Below, one piece after another: positions 55,685 through 64,000 of a stretch of DNA of 64,000 bases. The DNA is taken from NCBI GenBank assembly GCA_963802635.1, contig CAWDJJ010000001.1, positions 2,790,001-2,854,000 of the forward strand, read 5' to 3'. The first letter of the stretch is position 1, and every line of letters starts with the position of its first letter. This DNA is from CAVTLG01 sp963802635 (lineage in GTDB: Bacteria > Chloroflexota > Ktedonobacteria > Ktedonobacterales > Ktedonobacteraceae). The notes under the pieces were generated by a model. It searched no databases, was not told the origin of the DNA, and worked only from the letters and a program-made list of their open reading frames with translations. The translations under genes and the position numbers were made by a program.

Positions 55685-57457
55685 ATGAATGAAGTGACTA
55701 TTCGTATCGGGGGCGAATCAGGCGAGGGAACGATCTCCGGTGGAGATATTCTCGCGCTGGCCGCCGCCCGCTGGGGGTATCACGTCTATACTTTCAGAAC
55801 CTTTCCAGCCGAAATTCTCGGCGGACCCTGTATGTTTCAGGTGCGTATTAGCGATCACCCGGTAAAATCGATGGGTGATTATGCGGACGTACTTGTCTGC
55901 CTGAACCAGGAAGCGTATGAGCGCAATCGTAGCGGGTTACGCCATGGCGGCGTGCTTATCTATGATCCCTCCGACTTTACGCCCGAAGCAGGCGACTTTA
56001 TTACCTATGCCGTCCCTTTTAACGAAATTGCCCGCAAAGAGATCCAATCTTTCCAAACAAAAAATATGGTCATGCTGGGAGCAATTTCTGCCCTGTTTGG
56101 CCCTCCACTTGAAGCTATTACCCAGGTAGTCCATTCCAAACTTTCGCGATCACGTAAGGCCAACTCAACGTTAATGGAGAAGAACCTGCTAGCTCTGGAC
56201 ATAGCGAAAACCTATGTAACTGAAAAAATCACGAAGCATGATCCCTATCTGCTCTCGACGGTAGAGAAGGCCGACCGCGTAGTGCTCAATGGCAACCAGG
56301 CTGTGGTTGCTGGTGCACTGGCAGCACAATGTCAGTACTTCGCAGGCTATCCTATCACGCCTGCCAGCGATATTATGGAAGGTCTGGCGAAAGAGCTGCC
56401 TCAGGTGGGTGGGACGTTCTTGCAGGCCGAAGATGAAATGGCCGCGCTGGCTTCGGCCCTGGGAGCTTCCTACGGCGGCATGCGCGCGATGACGGCCACT
56501 TCGGGACCTGGCTTTTCGCTGATGGCGGAACTCATCGGGTTTGCGTCGATGGCGGAATTGCCCGTGGTGATCGTCGATGCCCAGCGCGCTGGTCCCAGCA
56601 CAGGTATGCCGACCAAGATGGAACAGTCCGATCTGAGTTTTGCGCTCTACGCGGGCCATGGCGATACACCACGCATGATCCTCGCTCCAGCCAATGTCGC
56701 GGATTGTTACAATCTGATGATCCTGGCATTCAATATGGCTGAACGCTACCAGATGCCGGTGCTCTTCCTCACCGATCAGTCTCTCACTGCACGCGTCGAG
56801 AGTGTCGACCGTAGCGCTTTCAAAGCCGCTGAGAACCCACCGCGCATCGAGCATCTGGCCCATGCACACAATGGACACAATGGCGCAAGCGAACGGGTCC
56901 TTGTCGGTGCCGCTGCAGCCAGCCATGAATATAATCGCTATGCTCATACACCGACAGGCATCTCGCCCATCAGCACACCAGGCGCAGGCGCTAGCCCTTA
57001 CGTAGCGACCGGCCTGGAACACGATGAGCTAGGACACCCTGACTATGAGGAAGAAGATCACGCAGCGATGATGGAGAAACGCTTTCGCAAGCTGGCGACG
57101 GCGGCCTCCGAACTGCCTGCTCCTGAGCGCTATGGCGATGAAGATGCGACCATCGGCATCATTGGCTGGGGATCAACCGAAGGTACTATTCAAGAAGCAG
57201 TCGACCGCGCACACGCGCAAGGCCACAAGGTAGCCGCTCTTCAGCTCAAAATCCTCTCACCGCTGCCAGACACAGCCATTCAGGACTTTATACGCTCCGT
57301 CCAGACAGTCATCGTACCAGAATGTAACTATTCCGGCCAACTGGCAAATCTGCTCGGCGCAAAATATGCAGTACAGGTCACTCGCGTCAATAAATTTGGC
57401 GGTATCCCATTTACGGCGGGAGAAATCCTACGAGCGATCGAGGAGGTTAACGTATAA
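55685..57457 (+). CDS. korA: 2-oxoacid:ferredoxin oxidoreductase, fused gamma-alpha subunit (KorA type)
   Basis: 590 residues from the ATG at 55685. Residues 1-190 are the gamma domain (RIGGESGEGTISGGDILALA). The alpha domain starts at about 200 (NGNQAVVAGALAAQCQYFAG, YPITPASDIMEGLAKELPQV), with TSGPGFSLMAELIGFASMAE and FLTDQSL. With KorB it forms a thiamine-diphosphate enzyme that decarboxylates 2-oxoglutarate or another 2-oxoacid to the acyl-CoA and reduces ferredoxin. An insert around HAHNGHNGASE is specific to this protein. Its stop overlaps the korB ATG (ATAATGA), so translation is coupled. Confidence 0.92.
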   Translation: MNEVTIRIGGESGEGTISGGDILALAAARWGYHVYTFRTFPAEILGGPCMFQVRISDHPVKSMGDYADVLVCLNQEAYERNRSGLRHGGVLIYDPSDFTPEAGDFITYAVPFNEIARKEIQSFQTKNMVMLGAISALFGPPLEAITQVVHSKLSRSRKANSTLMEKNLLALDIAKTYVTEKITKHDPYLLSTVEKADRVVLNGNQAVVAGALAAQCQYFAGYPITPASDIMEGLAKELPQVGGTFLQAEDEMAALASALGASYGGMRAMTATSGPGFSLMAELIGFASMAELPVVIVDAQRAGPSTGMPTKMEQSDLSFALYAGHGDTPRMILAPANVADCYNLMILAFNMAERYQMPVLFLTDQSLTARVESVDRSAFKAAENPPRIEHLAHAHNGHNGASERVLVGAAAASHEYNRYAHTPTGISPISTPGAGASPYVATGLEHDELGHPDYEEEDHAAMMEKRFRKLATAASELPAPERYGDEDATIGIIGWGSTEGTIQEAVDRAHAQGHKVAALQLKILSPLPDTAIQDFIRSVQTVIVPECNYSGQLANLLGAKYAVQVTRVNKFGGIPFTAGEILRAIEEVNV

Positions 57458-58302
57458 TGACTCAGGCTATCATCAATCCCACTCCAAAAGATTATAAAAG
57501 TGAGGTAAAACCAACCTGGTGTCCAGGATGTGGCGACTTCGGCGTGCTCAATGCGACCTACCGCGCGCTGGCTGGCTTAAAACTTGCTCCAGACGAGACG
57601 GTGGTGGTTTCAGGTATTGGGTGCTCCAGTCGCTTCCCTCACTTCACAAGGACCTTTGGCTTCCACAGTGTACATGGACGTGCCTTGCCAGTCGCCCAGG
57701 GTCTCAAAATGGCACGCCCGGATCTCACTGTCGTAGCGGTCGGTGGTGATGGTGATTTCTTCAGCATTGGTGCCGGTCATCTAGTACACGCGGCGTTACG
57801 CAATATTGACATCACGGTCGTTGTCATGGATAACGAGATTTACGGACTGACCAAAGGACAAACGTCTCCAACGTCGCCGCATGGTCATGTCAGTAAGTCC
57901 ACGCCTTATGGACTCTTGGCATCGCAATTTAACCCTATCGCGACGGTACTCTCCCTGAACGTAAGCTTTGTTGCGCGCGGCTATTCCGCGAAGCCAAAAG
58001 ACCTGGCAACGCTGATTGAGCGTGGAGTACAGCACAAGGGCTTTTCGTTTATCCATGTGCTCAGCCCCTGCCCAACCTTCTACAATACGTTCGATACCTG
58101 GGACGAGGCCGTAACAGCCATTCCAACCGAACACGATAGCGCTGACAAGGGCAAAGCGATGGTCCTGGCAATGGAGACGGAGAAGCAGTTCACTGGCGTC
58201 TTCTTCCAGGCCGAACGTCCGACGATGGATCAGGCCGCACATCAACTCGTGCAACAGGCTAAACCATTTGATATCGGACAATATATGCAACGCTACGCCT
58301 GA
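57457..58302 (+). CDS. korB: 2-oxoacid:ferredoxin oxidoreductase, beta subunit (KorB type)
   Basis: 281 residues. The Fe-S/TPP start is KPTWCPGCGDFGVLNATYRA, with VSGIGCSSRFPH. The TPP-Mg motif is VAVGGDGDFFSIGAGHLVHA, then VVMDNEIYGLTKGQTSPTS. It binds TPP and passes electrons to the [4Fe-4S] cluster and ferredoxin. The two-subunit arrangement without a separate ferredoxin-like delta subunit fits 2-oxoglutarate oxidoreductases of aerobes. A terminator follows. Confidence 0.93.
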   Translation: MTQAIINPTPKDYKSEVKPTWCPGCGDFGVLNATYRALAGLKLAPDETVVVSGIGCSSRFPHFTRTFGFHSVHGRALPVAQGLKMARPDLTVVAVGGDGDFFSIGAGHLVHAALRNIDITVVVMDNEIYGLTKGQTSPTSPHGHVSKSTPYGLLASQFNPIATVLSLNVSFVARGYSAKPKDLATLIERGVQHKGFSFIHVLSPCPTFYNTFDTWDEAVTAIPTEHDSADKGKAMVLAMETEKQFTGVFFQAERPTMDQAAHQLVQQAKPFDIGQYMQRYA

Positions 58303-58357
58303 TAAAAAAAGAAGCCGGTCGTTCTCTCTGCGGTGCAATACGAGCCTGAGAGACATG

Positions 58358-58385
58358 ACGGGCGCGATAAATCGCGCCCGTTTCT
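58358..58385 (+). terminator. Rho-independent terminator after korAB
   Basis: A perfect 11-bp stem ACGGGCGCGAT / ATCGCGCCCGT with a 2-nt AA loop, then TTCTCCC, 55 bp past the korB stop and between convergent korB and ftsH. The T-tract is short. Confidence 0.75.
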
Positions 58386-58452
58386 CCCGTATATCTCGAT
58401 TTTTCGGGTTATTGCCAGACCTCGCGTGCGCCCTTTTTCAGGTGCCACGTTG

Positions 58453-60741
58453 TTATGCGCGAAGCAGCTCCTCAAATTGCCCACGGTCAAGCTGCTCATG
58501 CACAATGAGCGTATCTGCCAGTAGCTGCAACTGATCTTTATGCTCCGTAAGCAACTGACGAGCCATATCACGTCCCTCATTAAGGATACGCTGCACCTCA
58601 GCATCGATCAGCGTATTCATCACCACGCCATTAGAGTTCCGTCGCACCGGCGCAACCATCGCCATATACGCCTGACCGAGCGAGTCAGCATCGGGCCAGA
58701 GCACACGTCCAGCAGCATCGGCAGCCAGGGCATGCGCTTGCGGCAGTAAACCAGCATCGCCACGCCGCATATTGAGCGCATAGTCATCACTATCCGCTTG
58801 ATAGTCCGCAAACACAACACCAACTTGCTCACTCATGCCCCAACGCGTCACCATACGCCGGGCCAGATCCGTCACAACCTGGAGATCATTTTCGGCACCA
58901 GTCGTAATGCGATCCGCACCAAACGTAAGTTCTTCGGCGACACGTCCACCCAGTCCAACGGCGATGCGTGCCATTAGCGTTGAACGACTATAATTGTAGC
59001 GATCCTCAGCGGCAAATTGCGTGACACCCAGGCTCTGACCACGAGGCAGGATCGTCACACGATTGACTGTATCGGCTTCGTCCAGATGATAGGCCACAAG
59101 CGCATGTCCACCTTCATGGACAGCTATCGTCCGACGCTCTTGCTCGCTCATCACGAGGGGACGTAAAGCGCCCAATTGCACACGCGCCAATGCATCCTCG
59201 AAGCAGGCATGATCGACGCTTTCCAAATCACGCCGCGCCCCCACCAGAGCAGCCTCATTGACCAGATTTGCCAGATCTGCGCCGGTCATGCCTGTCGTCA
59301 GGCGTGCCAGACGCTCCAGTTCCACATCTGCATGCAATGGCGTATTGCGTGTGTGTACCTGCAAAATTGCTTCACGTCCAACCCGGTCGGGCGGAGAAAC
59401 CATGATCCGACGGTCAAAGCGACCAGGACGTAACAGGGCTTTGTCCAGAATATCCACACGGTTCGTCGCTGCCAGCACCACCACAGCCTGCCGTGTATCA
59501 AAACCATCTAGCTCAACCAGGAGCTGATTCAAGGTCTGATCGCGCTCATCATTGCTGCCCATGCGCATTGACCGCTTGCGACCAACGGCATCCAGCTCAT
59601 CGATAAAGATCACACATGGCGCAGCTTTGCGTGCCTGGTTAAAGAGATCTCGCACACGACTCGCTCCGACGCCAACAAACATCTCGACGAACTCGGATGC
59701 GCTCATACTAAAAAATGGTACATGCGCCTCACCCGCTACGGCCCTGGCAAGTAAGGTCTTCCCGGTTCCCGGAGGTCCGACCAGCAAAGCACCACGCGGA
59801 ATATGCGCGCCCAGGCGGTTAAACCGTTCGGGACTGCGCAAGAACTGCACAATCTCGGAGAGTTCGGATCGTACCTCATCAATACCAGCCACATCGTCAA
59901 AAGTGACAGGCGGTGCCGTGCTCACATGGATGGCAGGAGCTTTGTTTGTCGTTCCCAACCGGTTTGTCGGACCAGGCGTCGTCTTTTGAGGAGGCGTCGA
60001 TAAAGCATTCGTCTCCCTGGTACGCTCAAAACGACGTACGTGACTCTTGCCCAGGTGACTCACACGCTGATCTATCGACTGATCCTGATTTTGACGATTG
60101 CGCGTCAGCAGGAAGACGAGCATGAACACCGCGACAAGCAGAAAAGGAGCGAGCCGCTCCAGCCACAACAGCCAGAGAGGTGTACCCACCACAGCCAGCG
60201 TGTGAACGAGTACATGGTTAGTGAGTAATACACCCATCAATGACGCACTGGTGCCAGGTGGGATCTGCGTGAATAGCGCGTGCGCGCTATCTATCTGCAA
60301 CACATTGCCTGTCACAGACATAGGTACACTGCTCATGCCAACAGCGTGACTCCACGCCGTATAGTCAGCGGAGGCTAACGTTAATTGATGTATAGTAGTA
60401 GCAGAAGTTGTAGAAGCTTGTGAAAGCGGCGCAGCGAGAAATCCATTCGCGTTATTGCCTTGAATGACTACCGCCAGCACATTGCCACGCTTCACCTGAG
60501 CAACAAAAGTACTATAATTGACACTGGTCACACCAGCAGGAGCAGCGTTAGTCGTAGGACTTGGTAATTGGCTAGAGATGCCAAACAGCAATATCACAAA
60601 CGCACAGAGTAAAATACATGTAAAAAGCACGGTACGATGGGTACGGAGCATTTGCCAGACCTTGCGCCCAGAGCTTATTACCTGTTTGCGCCGCCGTTGA
60701 TATACGCCAGACTTGTCACGGCGACTGGTCTTATCATCCAT
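58453..60741 (-). CDS. ftsH: ATP-dependent zinc metalloprotease FtsH
   Basis: 762 residues. A basic N-terminus, a membrane helix at about 38-58 (VLFTCILLCAFVILLFGISS), an extracytoplasmic domain of about 120 residues, and a second helix at about 195-213 come first. The AAA+ domain has GPPGTGKT (Walker A), VIFIDELDAVG (Walker B) and RPGRFDRRI (SRH). The M41 protease site is VHEGGHALVA (HExxH). It degrades damaged membrane proteins and regulators. The linker between membrane part and AAA domain is unusually long, Asn/Gln/Thr-rich (about 215-285), and the usual C-terminal tail is short. Confidence 0.93.
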   Translation of the reverse strand: MDDKTSRRDKSGVYQRRRKQVISSGRKVWQMLRTHRTVLFTCILLCAFVILLFGISSQLPSPTTNAAPAGVTSVNYSTFVAQVKRGNVLAVVIQGNNANGFLAAPLSQASTTSATTIHQLTLASADYTAWSHAVGMSSVPMSVTGNVLQIDSAHALFTQIPPGTSASLMGVLLTNHVLVHTLAVVGTPLWLLWLERLAPFLLVAVFMLVFLLTRNRQNQDQSIDQRVSHLGKSHVRRFERTRETNALSTPPQKTTPGPTNRLGTTNKAPAIHVSTAPPVTFDDVAGIDEVRSELSEIVQFLRSPERFNRLGAHIPRGALLVGPPGTGKTLLARAVAGEAHVPFFSMSASEFVEMFVGVGASRVRDLFNQARKAAPCVIFIDELDAVGRKRSMRMGSNDERDQTLNQLLVELDGFDTRQAVVVLAATNRVDILDKALLRPGRFDRRIMVSPPDRVGREAILQVHTRNTPLHADVELERLARLTTGMTGADLANLVNEAALVGARRDLESVDHACFEDALARVQLGALRPLVMSEQERRTIAVHEGGHALVAYHLDEADTVNRVTILPRGQSLGVTQFAAEDRYNYSRSTLMARIAVGLGGRVAEELTFGADRITTGAENDLQVVTDLARRMVTRWGMSEQVGVVFADYQADSDDYALNMRRGDAGLLPQAHALAADAAGRVLWPDADSLGQAYMAMVAPVRRNSNGVVMNTLIDAEVQRILNEGRDMARQLLTEHKDQLQLLADTLIVHEQLDRGQFEELLRA

Positions 60742-61185
60742 TCCTTCACCTCGCCTATAGAAAAGGCTCTATTCTATCCAGTAAATAACATACAATCTGA
60801 TTTATCGTGCATCCTTTATAAGTAAATTACCTGATTAATAGTACACCTTGTCTTGCGATAAGACGCTATTGCATGAACCCCAACCACAGCGAGGGGAAAG
60901 CAGAAGGATTTTTACTCAACAAGAAAACAGGCACCACTCTTAGTCGTGCAAGAGGTAGTGTACAGCGTTTCAAGAGGACACGTAGTATATCAGGTACTTT
61001 CTTCTCACTACCATAAGTACCAAATTGTTTCTATACTAAACATTATACATGGATGAGTCAAACGAATACAACACGAAACAATCCAAAGAGAGAACGTCGC
61101 AATTCTCTCTTTATGGTTCATGTATCCGGTACCATTTGGGTAGAATTACCCCGTCAGGAGCTGTGGGAGGCGGCATCAAGCTTTT
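60742..61185. other. Gene-free stretch between ftsH and site-2 protease gene
   Basis: A 65-codon plus frame (61053-61250) overlaps the protease 3' end and has no family match or ribosome site, so it is not called. Nothing else recognised. Confidence 0.4.
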
Positions 61186-62331
61186 TCAATCCCTTAGATC
61201 CGTATGAGGATACTGCAAAAGCTTTCGCCGCACTTCGAGTGAGCGCATGATGGCATCGCGGCTGAGCACACCTAGCAATTGTCCGTCGGAGGAGACCACC
61301 GGCAATTGATTCACATCCTGCGTTGCCATCAGCGGCAGCACTTCTTTGAGGCTTTGTTGTGGTGTAACGACATGCAAACGCTCCACGGGAATCATAATCA
61401 GCCCAACCGGAGTCTGCGTCCATGTTTCGCGCGGGACATGACGAATATCGCTCAACGTCACCAGTCCGGCAAATAGATCACCCTGCATGACAAATGCTGA
61501 GCGTAAGCCCTGCGGGAGAAAATAGTCATCGACCAATTTTTGCAGCGAAATATTCGCCGGTACAGTTACCGACTGCGTATTCATCACCTGCTCGACAGTC
61601 ACATTACCAAACATCTCGTCGAAGTTCGACTGCGCACGCGTAGATTGTGCTGCGCTCAGCAAAAACCAACCCACAAAGCCGATCCAGATACCATCGAGCA
61701 CATCACCACTAAAGACCTGGAAAATTCCCCAGAGGATAAAAAGATAGGCTACGATTTGCCCGACAGTAGCTGCAATGCGCGTGGCTTTATTGGCATTCCC
61801 TGTGATCTTCCAGACAATCGACCTGAACACACGGCCACCATCAAGGGGAAATCCCGGTATCAGGTTGAAGACACCCAAAAGCACATTGATCAGCGCCAGC
61901 GCCACCAGCACAGCCCCGACCGCCGAAGGATGGCTGTAAATAGGCAGCCAGAGCAGAAAACAGAGCACGCCCAGCACAATACTCACCAGCGGACCAACCA
62001 CCGATACCTGAAACTCAACGCCAGGTCGCGGTGCCTCCTGCACAATATTGGACACTCCACCAAAAATAAACAGCACAATACTGCGCACAGTCAGGCCATA
62101 CGCACGCGCAACCAGCGAGTGTGCCAACTCATGCAGCAGGATCGAGAGAAACAAGAGTATTGCGCCCACAACCCCCATCAGGAGATACGTGGAGGTCGCG
62201 GCACCAGGATAGAGACCAGGGAACCAACCAGATGCCAGCGAGATCGTCAGCAGGACAAGCCCAATCAACAGACTAAAATTGACATAAACATCAATGCCAG
62301 CGAGTTTGCCAAGGTGGAATGAGCCAGACAT
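61186..62331 (-). CDS. Site-2 protease (M50) with two CBS domains
   Basis: 381 residues. About six membrane helices carry the zinc site LLHELAHSLVARAYG (HExxH) and the second motif FNLIPGFPLDGGRV. The cytoplasmic C-terminus has two CBS domains (about 245-300 and 305-365: VEQVMNTQSVTVPANISLQK, QDVNQLPVVSSDGQLLGVLS). It cleaves substrates inside the membrane; the CBS pair suggests control by adenosine nucleotides. The substrate is not evident from its neighbours. Confidence 0.92.
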   Translation of the reverse strand: MSGSFHLGKLAGIDVYVNFSLLIGLVLLTISLASGWFPGLYPGAATSTYLLMGVVGAILLFLSILLHELAHSLVARAYGLTVRSIVLFIFGGVSNIVQEAPRPGVEFQVSVVGPLVSIVLGVLCFLLWLPIYSHPSAVGAVLVALALINVLLGVFNLIPGFPLDGGRVFRSIVWKITGNANKATRIAATVGQIVAYLFILWGIFQVFSGDVLDGIWIGFVGWFLLSAAQSTRAQSNFDEMFGNVTVEQVMNTQSVTVPANISLQKLVDDYFLPQGLRSAFVMQGDLFAGLVTLSDIRHVPRETWTQTPVGLIMIPVERLHVVTPQQSLKEVLPLMATQDVNQLPVVSSDGQLLGVLSRDAIMRSLEVRRKLLQYPHTDLRD

Positions 62332-62734
62332 CGCACAAAATCCTTTCCTTCACCTTCTACACAAGTAGCAGCGAAGCATCACGCTTTTTGCCCGATATAA
62401 TCATCAATGCCACATTCACATTAAGATAGCGCGCAAAACTATATTTTTCAGCCACCGCAAAAATGTTCCTCTCGTGCATTCATTTGACCGGGATGTTCTC
62501 GCAAGCATGCAAGAACACAATCCTCTACTCCCTATCTCCTTATTATAGCCCATTTCCCAGTAAGGCTGCTTTTTGGCTCCGTCACAATGCAGCAGCAATG
62601 ATATGTCTGGTACTTCGTACCTGTTCAGGTCTGCTGGACATAGGCGAGTGATCAACTTCTGAGCAGAAAGTGTTCCTTTCCTACGGCTACTGAACGATAG
62701 CATTGTAGATACCATAGACTGCAGAAACTGAGAA
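62332..62734. other. Gene-free stretch
   Basis: 403 bp between the site-2 protease promoter side and the MOSC gene stop. No gene, RNA or repeat recognised. Confidence 0.4.
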
Positions 62735-63562
62735 CTATTCTGAAACGGTGGAAGGAACTTGATACTCCAAAATATGCACCTCATCACCGACACACAGCAT
62801 ACCGCTACCTTCTGCAAGCAGATATTGTCCAAACAGCACTTTCTGTTGAAACGTGCGATAGCGTGCCAGCGTTGCCAGCGGCTCCTTGTTGGTCCTCACG
62901 CCACAAAGCGCATCAACGGTGATAATCGCACAGCGATTGCACGGCCTCACCACATGAAATGTTTGCTGGTTTATCTTAAACGTGCGCCAGCTATCTTCGG
63001 CGAACGCTGGCGCTCCTGCAATAACCAGATTTGGACGAAAACGCTCCAGGGGCACAGGCGTAGCCAGACGCTGATTGAGATCATCCAGAGAACCAGCGCC
63101 CAGCAAATGATAAGGAAAGCTTGTGAAGGCCGCGAGATCGTGATTGCGCGCATATTCCGGTGCCACGAAGCGCTGCGTGCTCTCGGGCATGAAGACGAGA
63201 CGACACGAGACATGCAGGAAATCTTGAAACCACGCATCCGCCTGATCACTGGCGGGAAGAGCCTCGCATTTCCCCTGGTACCAGCGCACGACACAGGGCT
63301 GAGTATGTTGCGGAGATAAAGGGACACGCAGCACAGGCATGCCAGGAGCCTGAACACATAAACCATCGTCATCAAGAGAAACAACAATACAGGCAAGGCG
63401 TGGATAGTCAAGTTGCTGAAGACCCAGGCCCAGCTCATTGACGAGCAGCCAACGCCGGTCATAGCGCAGACCACGCTCATCCATAAACGCCATCTGGACA
63501 TCCGTTCCATTGCACCCTTTGATGGGATACAGACGAATACTGCTCAGAAAGAACTCTGCCAT
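62735..63562 (-). CDS. MOSC-domain protein (YcbX/MARC type)
   Basis: 275 residues from the ATG at 63562 (AAGGAG 6-7 nt upstream). The MOSC N-terminal beta-barrel domain comes first (LSSIRLYPIKGCNGTDVQMA, LRYDRRWLLVNE). Then the MOSC domain, with RFRPNLVI and the conserved Cys in VRPCNRCAIITVDALCGV, the putative molybdenum ligand. Relatives reduce N-hydroxylated compounds using molybdenum cofactor. No reductase partner domain is fused or adjacent. Confidence 0.87.
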   Translation of the reverse strand: MAEFFLSSIRLYPIKGCNGTDVQMAFMDERGLRYDRRWLLVNELGLGLQQLDYPRLACIVVSLDDDGLCVQAPGMPVLRVPLSPQHTQPCVVRWYQGKCEALPASDQADAWFQDFLHVSCRLVFMPESTQRFVAPEYARNHDLAAFTSFPYHLLGAGSLDDLNQRLATPVPLERFRPNLVIAGAPAFAEDSWRTFKINQQTFHVVRPCNRCAIITVDALCGVRTNKEPLATLARYRTFQQKVLFGQYLLAEGSGMLCVGDEVHILEYQVPSTVSE

Positions 63563-63814
63563 CACTATCTCCTTGTTCTCTGTAGCTTACAAAAGTACGT
63601 TAAAGCCCACAATTGACATTCATAGTAGAAAACAGTAAAATCCTCATAGAAAGATATTTGCCACTGGCACCATTTGAAAAAGAGAGTTGTATAACAAGAC
63701 ACTCTTATTCATTCATAGAGGTAAACGACTGGATGCTTCCAGAAACCGCTCCCAATAAAGCAAATGCGTAGCAAGTAGAAGTGATAAAAAGTAGCAATAG
63801 AAGGGGCATCAGTA

Positions 63815-64000
63815 ATGGAATTCACGTTTCTTGGTGGAGCTTCAGAGGTCGGAGCTTCCTGCACTATATTACAGCTAGCCGGACATCGCTTACTTGTTGA
63901 TGGAGGTATGCGTCCGGCAGTCAGAGAGGGACAATCGCGCCTACCCGATCTTTCATTACTAGAGCAGCATCCACCTGAAGCATTACTTATTACCCATGCC
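63815..64000 (+). CDS. Metallo-beta-lactamase-fold hydrolase, 3' end outside window
   Basis: 62 codons visible from the ATG at 63815 (AAGGGG about 10 nt upstream): MEFTFLGGASEVGASCTILQ, HRLLVDGGMRP and ALLITHA, the beginning of the THxHxDH metal motif. The start resembles beta-CASP RNases (RNase J/CPSF-like), where FLGGxxEVGxSC is typical. The truncation prevents a firmer call. Confidence 0.8.
   Translation, partial: MEFTFLGGASEVGASCTILQLAGHRLLVDGGMRPAVREGQSRLPDLSLLEQHPPEALLITHA

Noticed and set aside
61053..61250. 65-codon plus frame
   Set aside because: Half of it is antisense to the site-2 protease 3' end; no ribosome site.
62416..62832. 138-codon minus frame
   Set aside because: Overlaps the MOSC gene in another frame and has the composition of noncoding sequence.

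Overview
The window looks like a piece of a Ktedonobacteria-type (Chloroflexota) chromosome. This is inferred from gene content: a LytR-CpsA-Psr protein with a Pro/Gln-rich cytoplasmic tail, a DUF4012-type envelope protein, an F420-dependent glucose-6-phosphate dehydrogenase, several TIR-domain proteins, TPR proteins, a Ser/Thr kinase sharing a membrane module with its neighbour, and a fused 2-oxoacid:ferredoxin oxidoreductase. No rRNA or phylogenetic marker settles it.

Layout. 1-10.4 kb: a partial LCP gene, a stand-alone RelA/SpoT-like HD hydrolase, a gutted restriction-type gene, a glutamine synthetase-family enzyme, Sua5, a PucR regulator, a 40-residue basic protein, a TPR protein and miaB. 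10.6-19.1 kb: a phenylacetate-CoA ligase-like gene, a HAD phosphatase, a selenocysteine tRNA, a truncated TIR gene, a TPR/zinc-ribbon protein, a cytochrome P450, and an NCS1 permease-PfkB kinase pair in which both genes are frameshifted. 19.4-30.2 kb: a frameshifted Ser/Thr kinase and its membrane paralogue, divergent ada-alkA and ogt around a perfect 24-bp inverted repeat, an SRPBCC gene with one in-frame UGA, and a twice-frameshifted DUF4012 gene. 30.8-41.5 kb: mutY, a frameshifted amidohydrolase, ribosomal bL25, an HU protein, lspA-rluD, a zinc-ribbon TIR protein, a DksA-like protein, fgd and a frameshifted yceI. 42.2-49.6 kb: a TIR-membrane fusion, a WD40 fragment, glgB with a LOG-family gene, a PD-(D/E)XK nuclease, tRNA-Ile(CAU) and an aldehyde dehydrogenase. 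49.4-54.0 kb: an old tandem duplication holding an ALDH 5' end, an IS66 transposase relic and a coiled-coil gene of unknown function, with a 40-bp minisatellite at the junction. 54-64 kb: relics and repeats, korAB, ftsH, a site-2 protease, a MOSC protein and the start of a metallo-beta-lactamase-fold gene.

Two points stand out. First, selenocysteine decoding: a convincing tRNA-Sec lies 13 kb from a reading frame that is full length for its family only if one UGA is read through, and a SECIS-like hairpin follows that UGA. Second, a set of eight apparent single-base indels between 16.8 and 41.4 kb breaks otherwise well conserved genes. They are either assembly errors or recent decay. The same uncertainty weakens the selenoprotein reading, because a plain nonsense change is also possible. 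Small non-autonomous elements are frequent; one family of about 165 bp shows exact 9-bp target duplications at both copies.
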